DNA of 64,000 bases from Clostridium magnum DSM 2767. GTDB lineage: Bacteria > Bacillota > Clostridia > Clostridiales > Clostridiaceae. Made by a program: the position numbers and the translations under genes. The stretch spans positions 1 to 64,000 of the forward strand of contig NZ_LWAE01000012.1 of NCBI RefSeq assembly GCF_001623875.1. The letters run 5' to 3'. Positions 54,655 through 63,723 of the stretch are shown here, one piece after another. Every line of letters begins with the position of its first letter. The stretch's first letter is position 1. The notes under the pieces are model-generated. The model saw nothing but the letters and a program-made list of their open reading frames with translations. It made no database searches and was not told where the DNA came from.

Positions 54655-55878
54655 ATGAATAATATATTAGTTGCACAATCGGGAGGACCAACTGTTGCTA
54701 TTAATTCAACATTAACAGGAATAATAGAAGCGGCACAGGTTAGCTCTAAAATTGATAAAATCTATGGAGCCGTTAATGGAATCCAGGGAATATTTGAAGA
54801 AAAATTTATTGAGTTAGAGGAGCTTGTAAAAAATACGGATGATACGGAATTGCTGGGTTATACACCTGCAGCCGCCCTTGGATCCTGCAGATTTAAGCTG
54901 AATGACTGGAGAGAAAATGATCATCAATTTAAGAAAATAACGGATGTTTTTCGTAAATATAATATTACCTACTTTGTATTAATAGGCGGCAATGATTCGA
55001 TGGATACAGTTTGGAAATTATCAGAGTACTTCGCGGAAAAAGGTATTGAAGATATTAAGGTAATAGGAGCACCTAAAACTATAGATAATGACCTGGAGGA
55101 AACAGATCACTGCCCTGGTTTTGGTTCTGCAGCTAAATATATTGCAACAACCTTTGCTGAATTAGAAAGAGATATCTCGGTTTATGATGATCCTGCAGTT
55201 ACAATAGTAGAGGTTATGGGTAGAAATGCAGGCTGGCTTACTGCAGCCTCCGCCTTATCCAGGTTAAATGGTGGAACAGGACCAAGTTTGATATATTTAT
55301 GTGAAACAGCTTTTGATGTGGAACAATTTATAGAGGCTGTGAAAGAAAAATTACTTGTAAATAATGCTATATTAGTTGCTATAAGTGAAGGAATTATGGA
55401 TAAAAAGGGAGTTTATATTTCTGAAATGGTTCAATCAGATTTTCAGGATAACTTTGGGCACAAATATATTGCAGGTGCAGGACGGGTACTAGAAAATTTG
55501 GTTAGAGAGAAAATAGGATGCAAGGTGCGTTCAATTGAATTAAACTTAATGCAGCGTTCAGCTGGTCACATTGCCAGTCAAGTTGATTTGAATGAAGCAA
55601 AAATGACAGGACGAAAGGCAGTGCAGTGTCTACTGGAGGGAGTAACTGGTGAGTTTATTTCAATTGTTAGAAAGTGCTCCGAGCCTTACACTATAGAATA
55701 TAAGTCCGTACCAATATCAAAGGTAGCAAATAAAGAAAAAAAGGTTCCCGCTAATTTCATTACTGCTAGTGGAATGAATATTACAGATGAAATGCTTCAG
55801 TATTTAAAACCTCTAATACAAGGTGAAGTAAACATTAAATATGAAAATGGAATACCGAAACATTTAGTATTGTATTAA
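54655..55878 (+). CDS. pfp: Phosphofructokinase, pyrophosphate-dependent type
   Basis: 407 residues, longer than ATP-type bacterial PFK. The nucleotide/PPi loop reads GGNDSMDT, with Asp114 where ATP enzymes have Gly. The catalytic motif is PKTIDNDL with Lys141 after Pro. Asp plus this Lys is the known signature for pyrophosphate use. It phosphorylates fructose 6-phosphate, or in related enzymes sedoheptulose 7-phosphate, which would close a transketolase cycle without transaldolase. AATGGAGG lies before the ATG at 54655; it is the last gene with a clear pathway role. Confidence 0.88.
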   Translation: MNNILVAQSGGPTVAINSTLTGIIEAAQVSSKIDKIYGAVNGIQGIFEEKFIELEELVKNTDDTELLGYTPAAALGSCRFKLNDWRENDHQFKKITDVFRKYNITYFVLIGGNDSMDTVWKLSEYFAEKGIEDIKVIGAPKTIDNDLEETDHCPGFGSAAKYIATTFAELERDISVYDDPAVTIVEVMGRNAGWLTAASALSRLNGGTGPSLIYLCETAFDVEQFIEAVKEKLLVNNAILVAISEGIMDKKGVYISEMVQSDFQDNFGHKYIAGAGRVLENLVREKIGCKVRSIELNLMQRSAGHIASQVDLNEAKMTGRKAVQCLLEGVTGEFISIVRKCSEPYTIEYKSVPISKVANKEKKVPANFITASGMNITDEMLQYLKPLIQGEVNIKYENGIPKHLVLY

Positions 55879-55920
55879 TATATGGGAATATCCAATGTTA
55901 TTAAAAGGAGGTGTTTAGAG

Positions 55921-56418
55921 ATGGCAAAGCTAAAAGGGGTATTTATGAAATCTACAATTAATTCCTTACTTAGCGGTAAAACTCTTTTTCCTGAATATAA
56001 AAAAATAGTAGACGAAATGAAAGATGATGATTGGTATTCCTGGGACTTGTATACCAAAATGCTAAATGATATATCAGGAAAACTTAGTCCAATAGTTGTA
56101 AAAAAAGTTGGGAAATCTATAATTTTAGCAGGAAAAAATGTTTTTATTAATGAGCAGGGGTATGATTCGCTTGAAAAACTTTTAAAAGCGTATCCACAAA
56201 TGCATGAAAAAACTATCGTAGGTTTACATGAAAATGAAAAGCTTAAATTAATAAAATATGAAGAAGGGCATATGATTTTACACCATACAACACGTCAACC
56301 AAAAGATTTTAATGAAGGGGTAATTTTAGGTTACTTTGAAATGTTCAATAAAAGGGTAAGGACTTTTAGTATAAAGCAAATAAATGAACATTATTATGAA
56401 ATTGATGTTACTTGGTAA
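55921..56418 (+). CDS. Hypothetical protein
   Basis: 165 residues from ATG 55921, right after AAGGAGGTG. A compact alpha/beta protein without membrane segments; the start MAKLKGVFMKSTINSLLSGK and the centre (KKVGKSIILAGKNVFINEQG) recall heme-NO-binding-like or V4R-like sensor folds, but no diagnostic residue is visible. It lies 42 bases after the phosphofructokinase gene and may be the last operon member, or a separate sensor. No function claimed. Confidence 0.6.
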   Translation: MAKLKGVFMKSTINSLLSGKTLFPEYKKIVDEMKDDDWYSWDLYTKMLNDISGKLSPIVVKKVGKSIILAGKNVFINEQGYDSLEKLLKAYPQMHEKTIVGLHENEKLKLIKYEEGHMILHHTTRQPKDFNEGVILGYFEMFNKRVRTFSIKQINEHYYEIDVTW

Positions 56419-56536
56419 TTGGGCATCCTCATAGTTGTTGGATATTTTTACAGTACGTATATCTTGCAACATATCTAAATTCTTTTAAAATGCTGATTTA
56501 AAAGAAGTATTTAATCAAATAGAAGTTGAAAATTAT

Positions 56537-58367
56537 GGGGCTGTTGCATTAGCGATTTTCCAAATCCCTATGAACAGCTCCGTTTTTACCCTAAAAAGAT
56601 AATTTTATAAGCAAAATTATCTTTTTGGGCTTCTATATTTAAAAAGGTGTACACAAAATAAATGGTAAGTTTTATACAAATTTTACCTGATAAAATCTAA
56701 AATTTATGCTGTTTTTAGTGGATGAATATAGGAACCACATCTTTCATTTTGTATCTTATTATGAAGTTTATTTACATTATGTGAAATCCCATGTCTTGTT
56801 TTACTTCAGCAAAAGCTCCTTCAGAATGAATACTTCTATTCATTCTCAATGCTATTTCTTCATAGCTAAGTATTCTTTTTAAAGACTTTTCACGCTTTTC
56901 TTGAAACAACTTGGAGATTTCTAAATGTTTAGTACGTTCTTCCAATGGGGGGTTACTATTTATGCCTTTGATACACTTTGATTTCAACTGGCATCCGCCG
57001 CAGGCCTTGCTGGTATTGCAAGTCTTTTTGCTTACATATCCAGTTTTATTTTTTGAGTTTTTAGTACCACATACTTTGAGTTTTTTTCCATTTATGCATA
57101 TATAAACATCTTCATTTGAATTATAAGTCATATTTTCTTTTCTGCTGATATCGGTCTTATATTTTCTGGTTTTACTAATTTCATAATTTGAAGGCTTGAT
57201 GAATGCAAGTTGATTACTTTCCTCAAGATACACGTAGTTTTCTTCACTTTTGTATCCAGAGTCTGCAATTATATTTTTGTAAATTCGTCTTTGATTTCGG
57301 CGTAAGCCTTCTAAAAAGGGAATTAATATCGTAGTATCTGTACATTGAGGTCCGGCGCTAATCCAAACAATATATTCTGCATCAGTACCAAATTGTGTAT
57401 TGTATGCAGGTTTTAGTTGTCCATTTTTCATAGCATCCTCCTTCATACGTATAAAAGTTGCATCATGGTCTGTTTTGGAAAAGCTAGTTCTATCACCTGC
57501 AATATGAATATAGTAATTATATTTTTTAAGTTTCCAAAGATATTCATCCAGCTGTTCTAGTGTCTTTTGAAGTAAACTTTTTCTTTTACCAGCACCATGA
57601 ACAAAAGTTATGTTTTCATCTTTTTCTATCTTCTTTAGTTTCTTACGAAGTCTTTTAAGATAATGAATTTTAACAATGTTTTTGCACAAAATTTTAATGC
57701 CGAAATCATTTTCAGCCTTCAAAATAAAAGTGGGGATTTTGTCCAGTAACTTTTGCTGATTTTTAGTTACTGACTTTTTCCAGACAAAAGAATACTTATT
57801 GGCTGCCGCCTCAATTTTTGTGCCATCAATAAAAAGATTCTCTAAAGAAAGCTCTCCATTTTGAGCTAGAAATTCTGTCATTTGAACCATAATTTTTTCG
57901 GAAACTGGAGCAAAATGAAGACTTCGAAATCTAGCAATAGTAGAATAATCTGGTGCTGGCGCGCCTTCAAGAATATACATGAAATTGACATCACGTTTGC
58001 ATGCAGTTTCAATTTTACGTGAAGAAAAATAATGATTCATGTACGCGTATAATATAATCTTAAGCATCTGTCTTGGGGTTGCTTGATTTTTCCTTACACG
58101 GAAATAAGTCTGGTATAATTCTGTTAAATCCATCTCCTCTACAACCTGACTCAGCAGCCTTACGGCATCATCTTTTGGAATTATGTATTCAATATTTAAT
58201 GGTAATTTTAATTGATAAAGGCTACCACGAGTGGTATAATCTTTTTGTGTTAAGTTTGTTATTTGCATAAATAAATTTTACACCTTTTCCCGGGCTTTTT
58301 TAAGCCCGGGAATCGTATTTTTTGAAAGAAAAAAGCTGTTGTACTAATTTCTTAGTGCAACAGCCCC
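56537..58367. mobile_element. IS1182-type insertion sequence, defective
   Basis: The left end GGGGCTGTTGCATTAG and the inverse right end (reading GGGGCTGTTGCACTAA inward) are terminal inverted repeats. A hairpin of AAAAAGATAATTT with AAATTATCTTTTT lies inside the left end. No clear target duplication is visible (flanks TTAT and CTTT). The transposase gene inside is damaged. On the right the element cuts into decayed citrate-lyase-region genes. Confidence 0.88.
56704..58268 (-). pseudogene. IS1182-family transposase, C-terminus deleted
   Basis: 498 residues can be read from ATG 58268: the DUF772-like N-terminus (TPRQMLKIILYAYMNHYFSS), the first catalytic Asp in FIDGTKIEA, the second in ADSGYKSEE, a Cys cluster (CGGCQLKSKC) and HSEGAFAEVKQDMGF with the catalytic Glu. 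The frame then stops after HIM. The expected tail NVNKLHNKIQNERCGSYI is found right after in another frame, down to 56704, with about 20 codons between missing. A small deletion with frameshift thus removed the conserved end, so activity is doubtful. Confidence 0.8.
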
Positions 58368-58368
58368 C

Positions 58369-58510
58369 TTTTCTTACCATCTTTACTTCCGTGGGTATAA
58401 CCTATCACTTCAAAGTACTTTGAGAGTTCCTGTATAAAATCATCATACCAAGGACACTTAGATCTAATACATGAAGATAAATGAATTATTGTTACTCCAG
58501 TTTCCTTCAT
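58369..58510 (-). pseudogene. CGGC/DUF1847-like gene fragment cut by the IS
   Basis: The minus-strand frame from ATG 58510 reads TGVTIIHLSSCIRSKCPWYD and EVIGYTHG, the start of a small Cys-rich metal-binding (CGGC-type) protein. It runs straight into the right end of the IS element, and I cannot find its continuation on the other side. Confidence 0.5.
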
Positions 58511-58620
58511 CTTATAATTCCCAGCGGACTCTCTACAGCAGCCATCAGTTTTACTGTTCCAACCTTCATACTTGCATCCTTTTCTATAGTCGTTACAAGT
58601 TTATCCGATTCTCTTACGTC
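58507..58620 (-). pseudogene. Citrate lyase beta subunit (citE) relic
   Basis: The frame reads DKLVTTIEKDASMKVGTVKL followed by MAAVESPLGII, the conserved MAAIESALG region of CitE/HpcH proteins. Only about 37 codons remain before TGA 58507-58509. Confidence 0.65.
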
Positions 58621-58789
58621 ACCATTTATAATCTACACTACCAGCAGCTCTGTAAGCTGCGGTTTGTACTCTTGCCTTTATAACACAGTATAGAGCTCCG
58701 TTGTCACTGGCAACCACTCTAGCACTCTTAATATCTAATTCCAATAGTGTATTAGTAATTACCTCTATAATTTGTTCTCCAATATACAT
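58619..58789 (-). pseudogene. Citrate lyase acyl carrier subunit (citD) relic
   Basis: From ATG 58789 the frame reads ELDIKSARVVASDNGALYCV then IKARVQTAAYRAAGSVDYKW, which matches the C-terminal half of CitD (GALDCVIRARVETAVMRA type). The N-terminal half with the prosthetic-group Ser is missing. It lies directly before the citE relic, as in citrate lyase operons. No intact gene is seen in 58790-59009. Confidence 0.65.
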
Positions 58790-59009
58790 AATTTTTCTTC
58801 AAGAATGCATCCAAAATATTGTAAAGTACATGTGGTAATTATTTTGAAAATGTGTTGAAAGTATTACAAAAATGGAATAATATATTATCATATACATTTA
58901 ACGTAAGTTGGGTTGATTTTCTTTACTGCACTAATATAAACTCATATTAGTGAATATTATATTATATAGGTTTATATTTAAGCAGTAAATTTAGGGGAGG
59001 GGGTACAAG

Positions 59010-59873
59010 ATGATTCGAGCAATTGGCATTGGAGATAATGTTTGTGATAAATATGAGCATCTTAAAAAGATGTTTCCTGGTGGACAAGCACTAAATTTTG
59101 CTGTCTATTGCTGCAAAGAACATAATGATGCAGCTTACATAGGCGCCTTTGGAAGTGATGGAGTTGCACAGCATATTATTGAAACCCTTAAAGAAATTGG
59201 AATTGATTTTTCTCATTCAAGACATTATCTCGGAGAAAATGGTTATGCAGTGGTAAACATTAGAGATGGTGAACGTGTATTTGTAACTAGCAATAAAGGT
59301 GGGGTTCTCCGTCTATATCCATTAGAATTTACTAAGGAGGACATTAATTATATTGCCTCCTTTGATGTTATTCATACAAGCAATAACAGTTATCTTGATA
59401 AAGAACTTCCCAAGCTTGCTTCTCTTGACAATAGACTTTCTTATGATTTTTCTAGTTCATGGAAGGATGAAAAACGAACTTGCCAAATTTGCGGGTATAT
59501 AGACATTGGATTTATTTCTTGCTCTGACATCACTGAGGAAGAGATAAAGATTCAGCTTATTAAGATGCATGATTGGGGTTGCTGTATAGGAATTGCGACC
59601 AGGGGAAGTGAAGGTGCTATTTTGTATGATGGAAACAGCTTTTATGGAATTAAGCCTAAAATTGTAAGTGCTATAGATACTCTTGGTGCAGGCGATTCCT
59701 TTGCTGCTGGTTTTATTATGAATTTTATTGAATACACAAAGTATAATGCTCCACCGAAAGGAAGTAAGGCCTATAATGAATTAATCCAAGGTTCCTTAGA
59801 AAATGGAGCAAGGCTATCAGCTCAAACCTGTATGGTGAATGGAGCATTTGAACATGGTACTAAGCTTGTTTAA
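59010..59873 (+). CDS. frlD: PfkB-family sugar kinase, fructoselysine 6-kinase-like
   Basis: 287 residues. The N-terminal IGIGDNVCDKYEHLKKMFPG then GQALNFAVYC is very close to FrlD, the kinase that phosphorylates fructoselysine on C6. The PfkB signature DTLGAGDSFAAGF (about 228-240) holds the catalytic Asp. GGGGAGGGGG lies before the ATG. It heads a block with HyuA/HyuB and a peptide-type ABC transporter. No FrlB deglycase is beside it, but one is encoded at 8459. A different Amadori-type or sugar substrate is possible. Confidence 0.8.
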   Translation: MIRAIGIGDNVCDKYEHLKKMFPGGQALNFAVYCCKEHNDAAYIGAFGSDGVAQHIIETLKEIGIDFSHSRHYLGENGYAVVNIRDGERVFVTSNKGGVLRLYPLEFTKEDINYIASFDVIHTSNNSYLDKELPKLASLDNRLSYDFSSSWKDEKRTCQICGYIDIGFISCSDITEEEIKIQLIKMHDWGCCIGIATRGSEGAILYDGNSFYGIKPKIVSAIDTLGAGDSFAAGFIMNFIEYTKYNAPPKGSKAYNELIQGSLENGARLSAQTCMVNGAFEHGTKLV

Positions 59874-59909
59874 CAAGTTTTATAAATAATAATGAGAGGT
59901 GAAGAAATA

Positions 59910-61982
59910 ATGGGATTCATGATTGGTGTAGACGTAGGAGGAACCTTTACAGATTTTTCTGTATTTGATTCAGAAAAAAGAAGATTATTTCACTTTAAAC
60001 ACAGTTCAACTCCTGAAGATCCATCCATATCTATTGTAAATGGTATTAAGCATATTTTAGAAAGTGAGAATATTGACCCCGCAGAAGTAGTATATCTTGC
60101 TCATGGAACAACAGTGGCAACAAATGCACTGATTGAAAAAAATGGTGCACGAATGGGACTTATTACTACAAAAGGCTTTAAGGATCTTATGGAAATTGGC
60201 AATCAAAAGCGACCATCTCTTTATGACCTTTTAAAGGAAAAACCGCAAAGTTTAATACCACCTGGGCTTAAATGTGAGGTTACTGAACGTGTTTGCTTTG
60301 ATGGTTCTATAAAAGTTCCACTAAATGAACAAGAGGTTATTGAGGTAGTTAATTATCTAAGAAGTCAGAATGTTTCTACCATTGCAGTATGTACCTTATT
60401 TTCCTTTATAAATCCAGTACATGAGCAACGTATAAAAGAAATTATTAATACAGTATATCCAGAGGCTTATGTTTCTATTTCAAGCGAACTTGTTAATGAG
60501 TTTCGAGAATATCCTAGAATGAGTACTGCTGTGCTAAATGCTTATCTAGGTCCAGTTATGAAAAAATACGTTAATAATTTTCAAAAATGTGTTAAGGAAG
60601 CAGGTATTGAAGTTGCACCTTATGTAACTCAATCTAATGGATCAATTATTTCAATATCAGAAACCGTTGATTGTCCTATTAAGACCGCTGTTTCCGGGCC
60701 TTCTGCAGGTGTTATAGGTGCAAGGTACATAAGTGAGCAGTGTGGCATCAATAAGATAATTACCTTTGATATGGGAGGCACAAGTGCAGATATAAGTCTG
60801 ATTGAAGATGGAAAGGCACAGGTATCTTTTGAACGATTTGTTGAAGGTTATCCGGCAAGAATACCTATGATAGATATTATAACAGTAGGTGCAGGCGGTG
60901 GTTCCATAGCAGCTATTGATGAAGGAGGAGCCTTAAAGGTAGGTCCTAAGAGTGCCGGAGCTGCGCCTGGTCCTGCTTGCTATAAGAGGGGAGGAAAAAA
61001 TCCTACAGTTACAGATGCTAATATAGTTTTAGGTAAACTAAATCAACATAAAATATTAGGTGGCCGTATGGATGTAGAACTAGAGCTTGCAGAGAAGGTG
61101 ATAAGGGATGAGATTTCCAGTAAGTCAACACTTGATATTGAAAATGCAGCAGCAGGTATTATATCTGTAGTTAACTCTAATATGATCCGTGCAATTCGTC
61201 TTGTATCCGTAGAGAGAGGTTATGATGTCCGTGAATTTACACTTATGGCCTTTGGTGGAGCAGGTCCACTTCATGCTTGTGAAGTTGCAAAAGAGCTTGG
61301 CATTAAACAAGTGCTTTTACCACCAGCTCCAGGAACCCTTTGCTCACTGGGATTACTTATGGCAGATACTCGTTTTGACTTGAGTCGTTCTAATATAATG
61401 CTTGCAGAAGTTGAAAATTTCTCGGCTATTAATGATATCTTTTCACAACTAATTACAGAGGGAGAGAAAATGCTTCAAAACGAAGGTATTCCTGAAGATA
61501 AGAGAAGGTTTGATTTTGCTATAGACTGCCGTTATGAGCGTCAAAACTATGAAATTACAATTAACATACCTGTTGGAGAATTAGATGATAGTGTACTTGC
61601 TGAGCTTGTTGAAAACTTTAATAAGGAACATGAACGTTCCTATGGGTATTGTGATCGCACAAAAAAGCTCCAGTTAGTTAACTATAGAGTTGGTGCAATA
61701 GGAGTAATTGAAAAGCCTGCTCTTAAAAAGAATACTATAGAAGATAATATAGTAGAGCCAAAGCCAATAGATGTGAGAAAAGTGAGATTTGAAGGAAATA
61801 AAAATTATATAGATACAAATATATTCAATCGTTCAGATATACCATGTGGGTACACCATTCCTGGTCCTGCTATTATAGAGCAGATGGATTCAACATCTGT
61901 AATTCCGCCAAATTGGCATGCATACAACGATTGCTATAACAATCTTATTGTAAGATACAATGGAGGTGAAGATCATGAATAA
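59910..61982 (+). CDS. hyuA: Hydantoinase/oxoprolinase subunit A
   Basis: 690 residues. The ASKHA-fold phosphate loop GVDVGGTFTDFSVFDSEKRR starts at about residue 5. AHGTTVATNALIEKNGAR (about 64) and the second ATPase region FDMGGTSADISLIEDGKA (about 287) follow, then GAGGGSIAAID and FGGAGPLHACEVA. Members use ATP to open lactams such as 5-oxoproline or hydantoins, or carboxylate ketones. The ATG at 59910 follows GAGAGGTGAA. Its end overlaps hyuB by eight bases. Here it probably opens a cyclised amino acid derivative. Confidence 0.92.
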   Translation: MGFMIGVDVGGTFTDFSVFDSEKRRLFHFKHSSTPEDPSISIVNGIKHILESENIDPAEVVYLAHGTTVATNALIEKNGARMGLITTKGFKDLMEIGNQKRPSLYDLLKEKPQSLIPPGLKCEVTERVCFDGSIKVPLNEQEVIEVVNYLRSQNVSTIAVCTLFSFINPVHEQRIKEIINTVYPEAYVSISSELVNEFREYPRMSTAVLNAYLGPVMKKYVNNFQKCVKEAGIEVAPYVTQSNGSIISISETVDCPIKTAVSGPSAGVIGARYISEQCGINKIITFDMGGTSADISLIEDGKAQVSFERFVEGYPARIPMIDIITVGAGGGSIAAIDEGGALKVGPKSAGAAPGPACYKRGGKNPTVTDANIVLGKLNQHKILGGRMDVELELAEKVIRDEISSKSTLDIENAAAGIISVVNSNMIRAIRLVSVERGYDVREFTLMAFGGAGPLHACEVAKELGIKQVLLPPAPGTLCSLGLLMADTRFDLSRSNIMLAEVENFSAINDIFSQLITEGEKMLQNEGIPEDKRRFDFAIDCRYERQNYEITINIPVGELDDSVLAELVENFNKEHERSYGYCDRTKKLQLVNYRVGAIGVIEKPALKKNTIEDNIVEPKPIDVRKVRFEGNKNYIDTNIFNRSDIPCGYTIPGPAIIEQMDSTSVIPPNWHAYNDCYNNLIVRYNGGEDHE

Positions 61983-63720
61983 GCAAGTTGATGCTGTAAT
62001 CGTAGAAATAGTTGGAAACTTACTTTTATCTATTGCGGAGGAAACGGGACTTGCCATTATACGAAGCGCATATTCTACCAATATAAAGGAGCGACGGGAT
62101 ATTTCTACAGCTGTGTTTGACCCTGAGGGAAACATGGTTGCTCAAGCAGAACACGTACCAATGCACTTAGGTTCGCTTCTAGGTATTGTTAAAGAAGTAT
62201 ATAAAAACTTTAATAGAGAAGATATAAAAGGAGGGGATATGTTCATAGGAAACGATCCTTATAATGGAGGCGGTACTCATTTACCAGATATAACTGTTGT
62301 ATCACCAATTTTTGAAAATGGTAAACTAATAGGTTGGGTAGCTAATCTTGCACACCATAGTGATGTGGGTGGTAAGGTACCTGGATCAACTTCTGGTGAT
62401 GCAGTTAGCATATTTCAAGAGGGAACAAAAATTCCATTAGTTCGTATTTGTAAAGACGGTGAAATTTGCACCGATATTGTAAAAATCATTATGGCAAACA
62501 GTCGTATTCCTAATGAAAGATATGGAGATTTGCAAGCACAGATTGCAGCTAATCGTGTTGGTATCCGTCGTATGCTTGAAACTTACAAGCGATATGGAGA
62601 TGTATTAATAGAAAGTATGTATCAGCTTCAGGACTATGCTGAAAGAAAGCTAAAAGCTGGAATTTCTCGCTTGCCAGATGGTATCTATACATTTAACGAC
62701 TATATGGATGATGCAGGCGTTGCCTTCCCTGACCCATTAAAAATCAGTGTGACTATAACTAAAAGTGGAGATAATATGACCTTAGACTTTAATGGAACAG
62801 ATAAGCAGGTGGAGGGACCAATAAATGTTACTTATAATGGATTGCTTGCAACAGTTTTTTATTCCTTAAAAGCATTAATTGATCCAAGCATACCATCTAA
62901 TGCTGGTATCTACCGTGCCTTTAATGTGGTTTGTGAGCAGGGGCTCCTTATAAATGCAGAAAATCCAGCACCAGTAGGTGAACGTATAGATACTTGCCAG
63001 CGTATTGCAGATGTTATCTTTGGTGCACTTGCTCCTGCTGTTCCAGAACGCGCTATAGCTTGCTGCAATAGTTCAGTTACTTCAGCAATTTTTTCTGGTA
63101 CTGATCCAAAGGATAAAAATAGATTTTTTGTATATCTTGAGGTAGTTGCAGGAGGTTCTGGTGCAAGTAAGAACTCAGATGGTCTTAGTGGAGTTCAAGT
63201 GCATATGACCAATACCTCTAACCTGCCAGTAGAAGCGCTAGAGATGGAATTCCCATTAGTGCAGGTTCGCAAATATGCTCTGCGAAAAGATAGTGGCGGC
63301 GCAGGCAGAAACAGAGGCGGACTAGGCATAGTTCGTGAATTCGAAATAATGTATGATGGAATATCCTATACAGGACTTGGGGACCGTCAGAAATTCCCAC
63401 CATGGGGTTTAGAAGATGGACTCAGCGGTGCTGGTGGGGCTTACTACCTTTACAAAGAAGGCTGCAGCGAGGAAAGGCTTCCTTCTAAGTGTACGGATAT
63501 ACCACTTAAAAAAGGCAATATAGTAAGTGTTTATACTCCTGGCTCAGGAGGTTATGGAGATCCAATGACCAGAGATCCTTATAATGTGCTGATTGATGTA
63601 ATTGAAGATAAGGTATCTGTAGATATGGCGAAAAAGCTTTATGGAGTTTCTGTGGAAATGAAAAATGGAACTTATGTATTAAACGAAGATGAAACTAGAT
63701 CATTAAGAGAAGAGAGATGA
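61975..63720 (+). CDS. hyuB: Hydantoinase/oxoprolinase subunit B
   Basis: 581 residues, normal for HyuB. Family landmarks include YSTNIKERRDISTAVFDPEG (about 34), GDMFIGNDPYNGGGTHLPD (about 88), HHSDVGGKVPGSTSGD and, near the end, RKDSGGAGRNRGGLGIVREF. It forms the partner subunit of HyuA. The ATG at 61975 lies after GGAGGTGA inside hyuA, so the two are coupled. The ABC transporter gene begins three bases after its stop. Confidence 0.93.
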   Translation: MNKQVDAVIVEIVGNLLLSIAEETGLAIIRSAYSTNIKERRDISTAVFDPEGNMVAQAEHVPMHLGSLLGIVKEVYKNFNREDIKGGDMFIGNDPYNGGGTHLPDITVVSPIFENGKLIGWVANLAHHSDVGGKVPGSTSGDAVSIFQEGTKIPLVRICKDGEICTDIVKIIMANSRIPNERYGDLQAQIAANRVGIRRMLETYKRYGDVLIESMYQLQDYAERKLKAGISRLPDGIYTFNDYMDDAGVAFPDPLKISVTITKSGDNMTLDFNGTDKQVEGPINVTYNGLLATVFYSLKALIDPSIPSNAGIYRAFNVVCEQGLLINAENPAPVGERIDTCQRIADVIFGALAPAVPERAIACCNSSVTSAIFSGTDPKDKNRFFVYLEVVAGGSGASKNSDGLSGVQVHMTNTSNLPVEALEMEFPLVQVRKYALRKDSGGAGRNRGGLGIVREFEIMYDGISYTGLGDRQKFPPWGLEDGLSGAGGAYYLYKEGCSEERLPSKCTDIPLKKGNIVSVYTPGSGGYGDPMTRDPYNVLIDVIEDKVSVDMAKKLYGVSVEMKNGTYVLNEDETRSLREER

Positions 63721-63723
63721 TAT

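Noticed and set aside
58471..58693. Two plus-strand frames of 70 codons
   Set aside because: They are Ser/Tyr-rich shadows of the citD/citE relics on the other strand.
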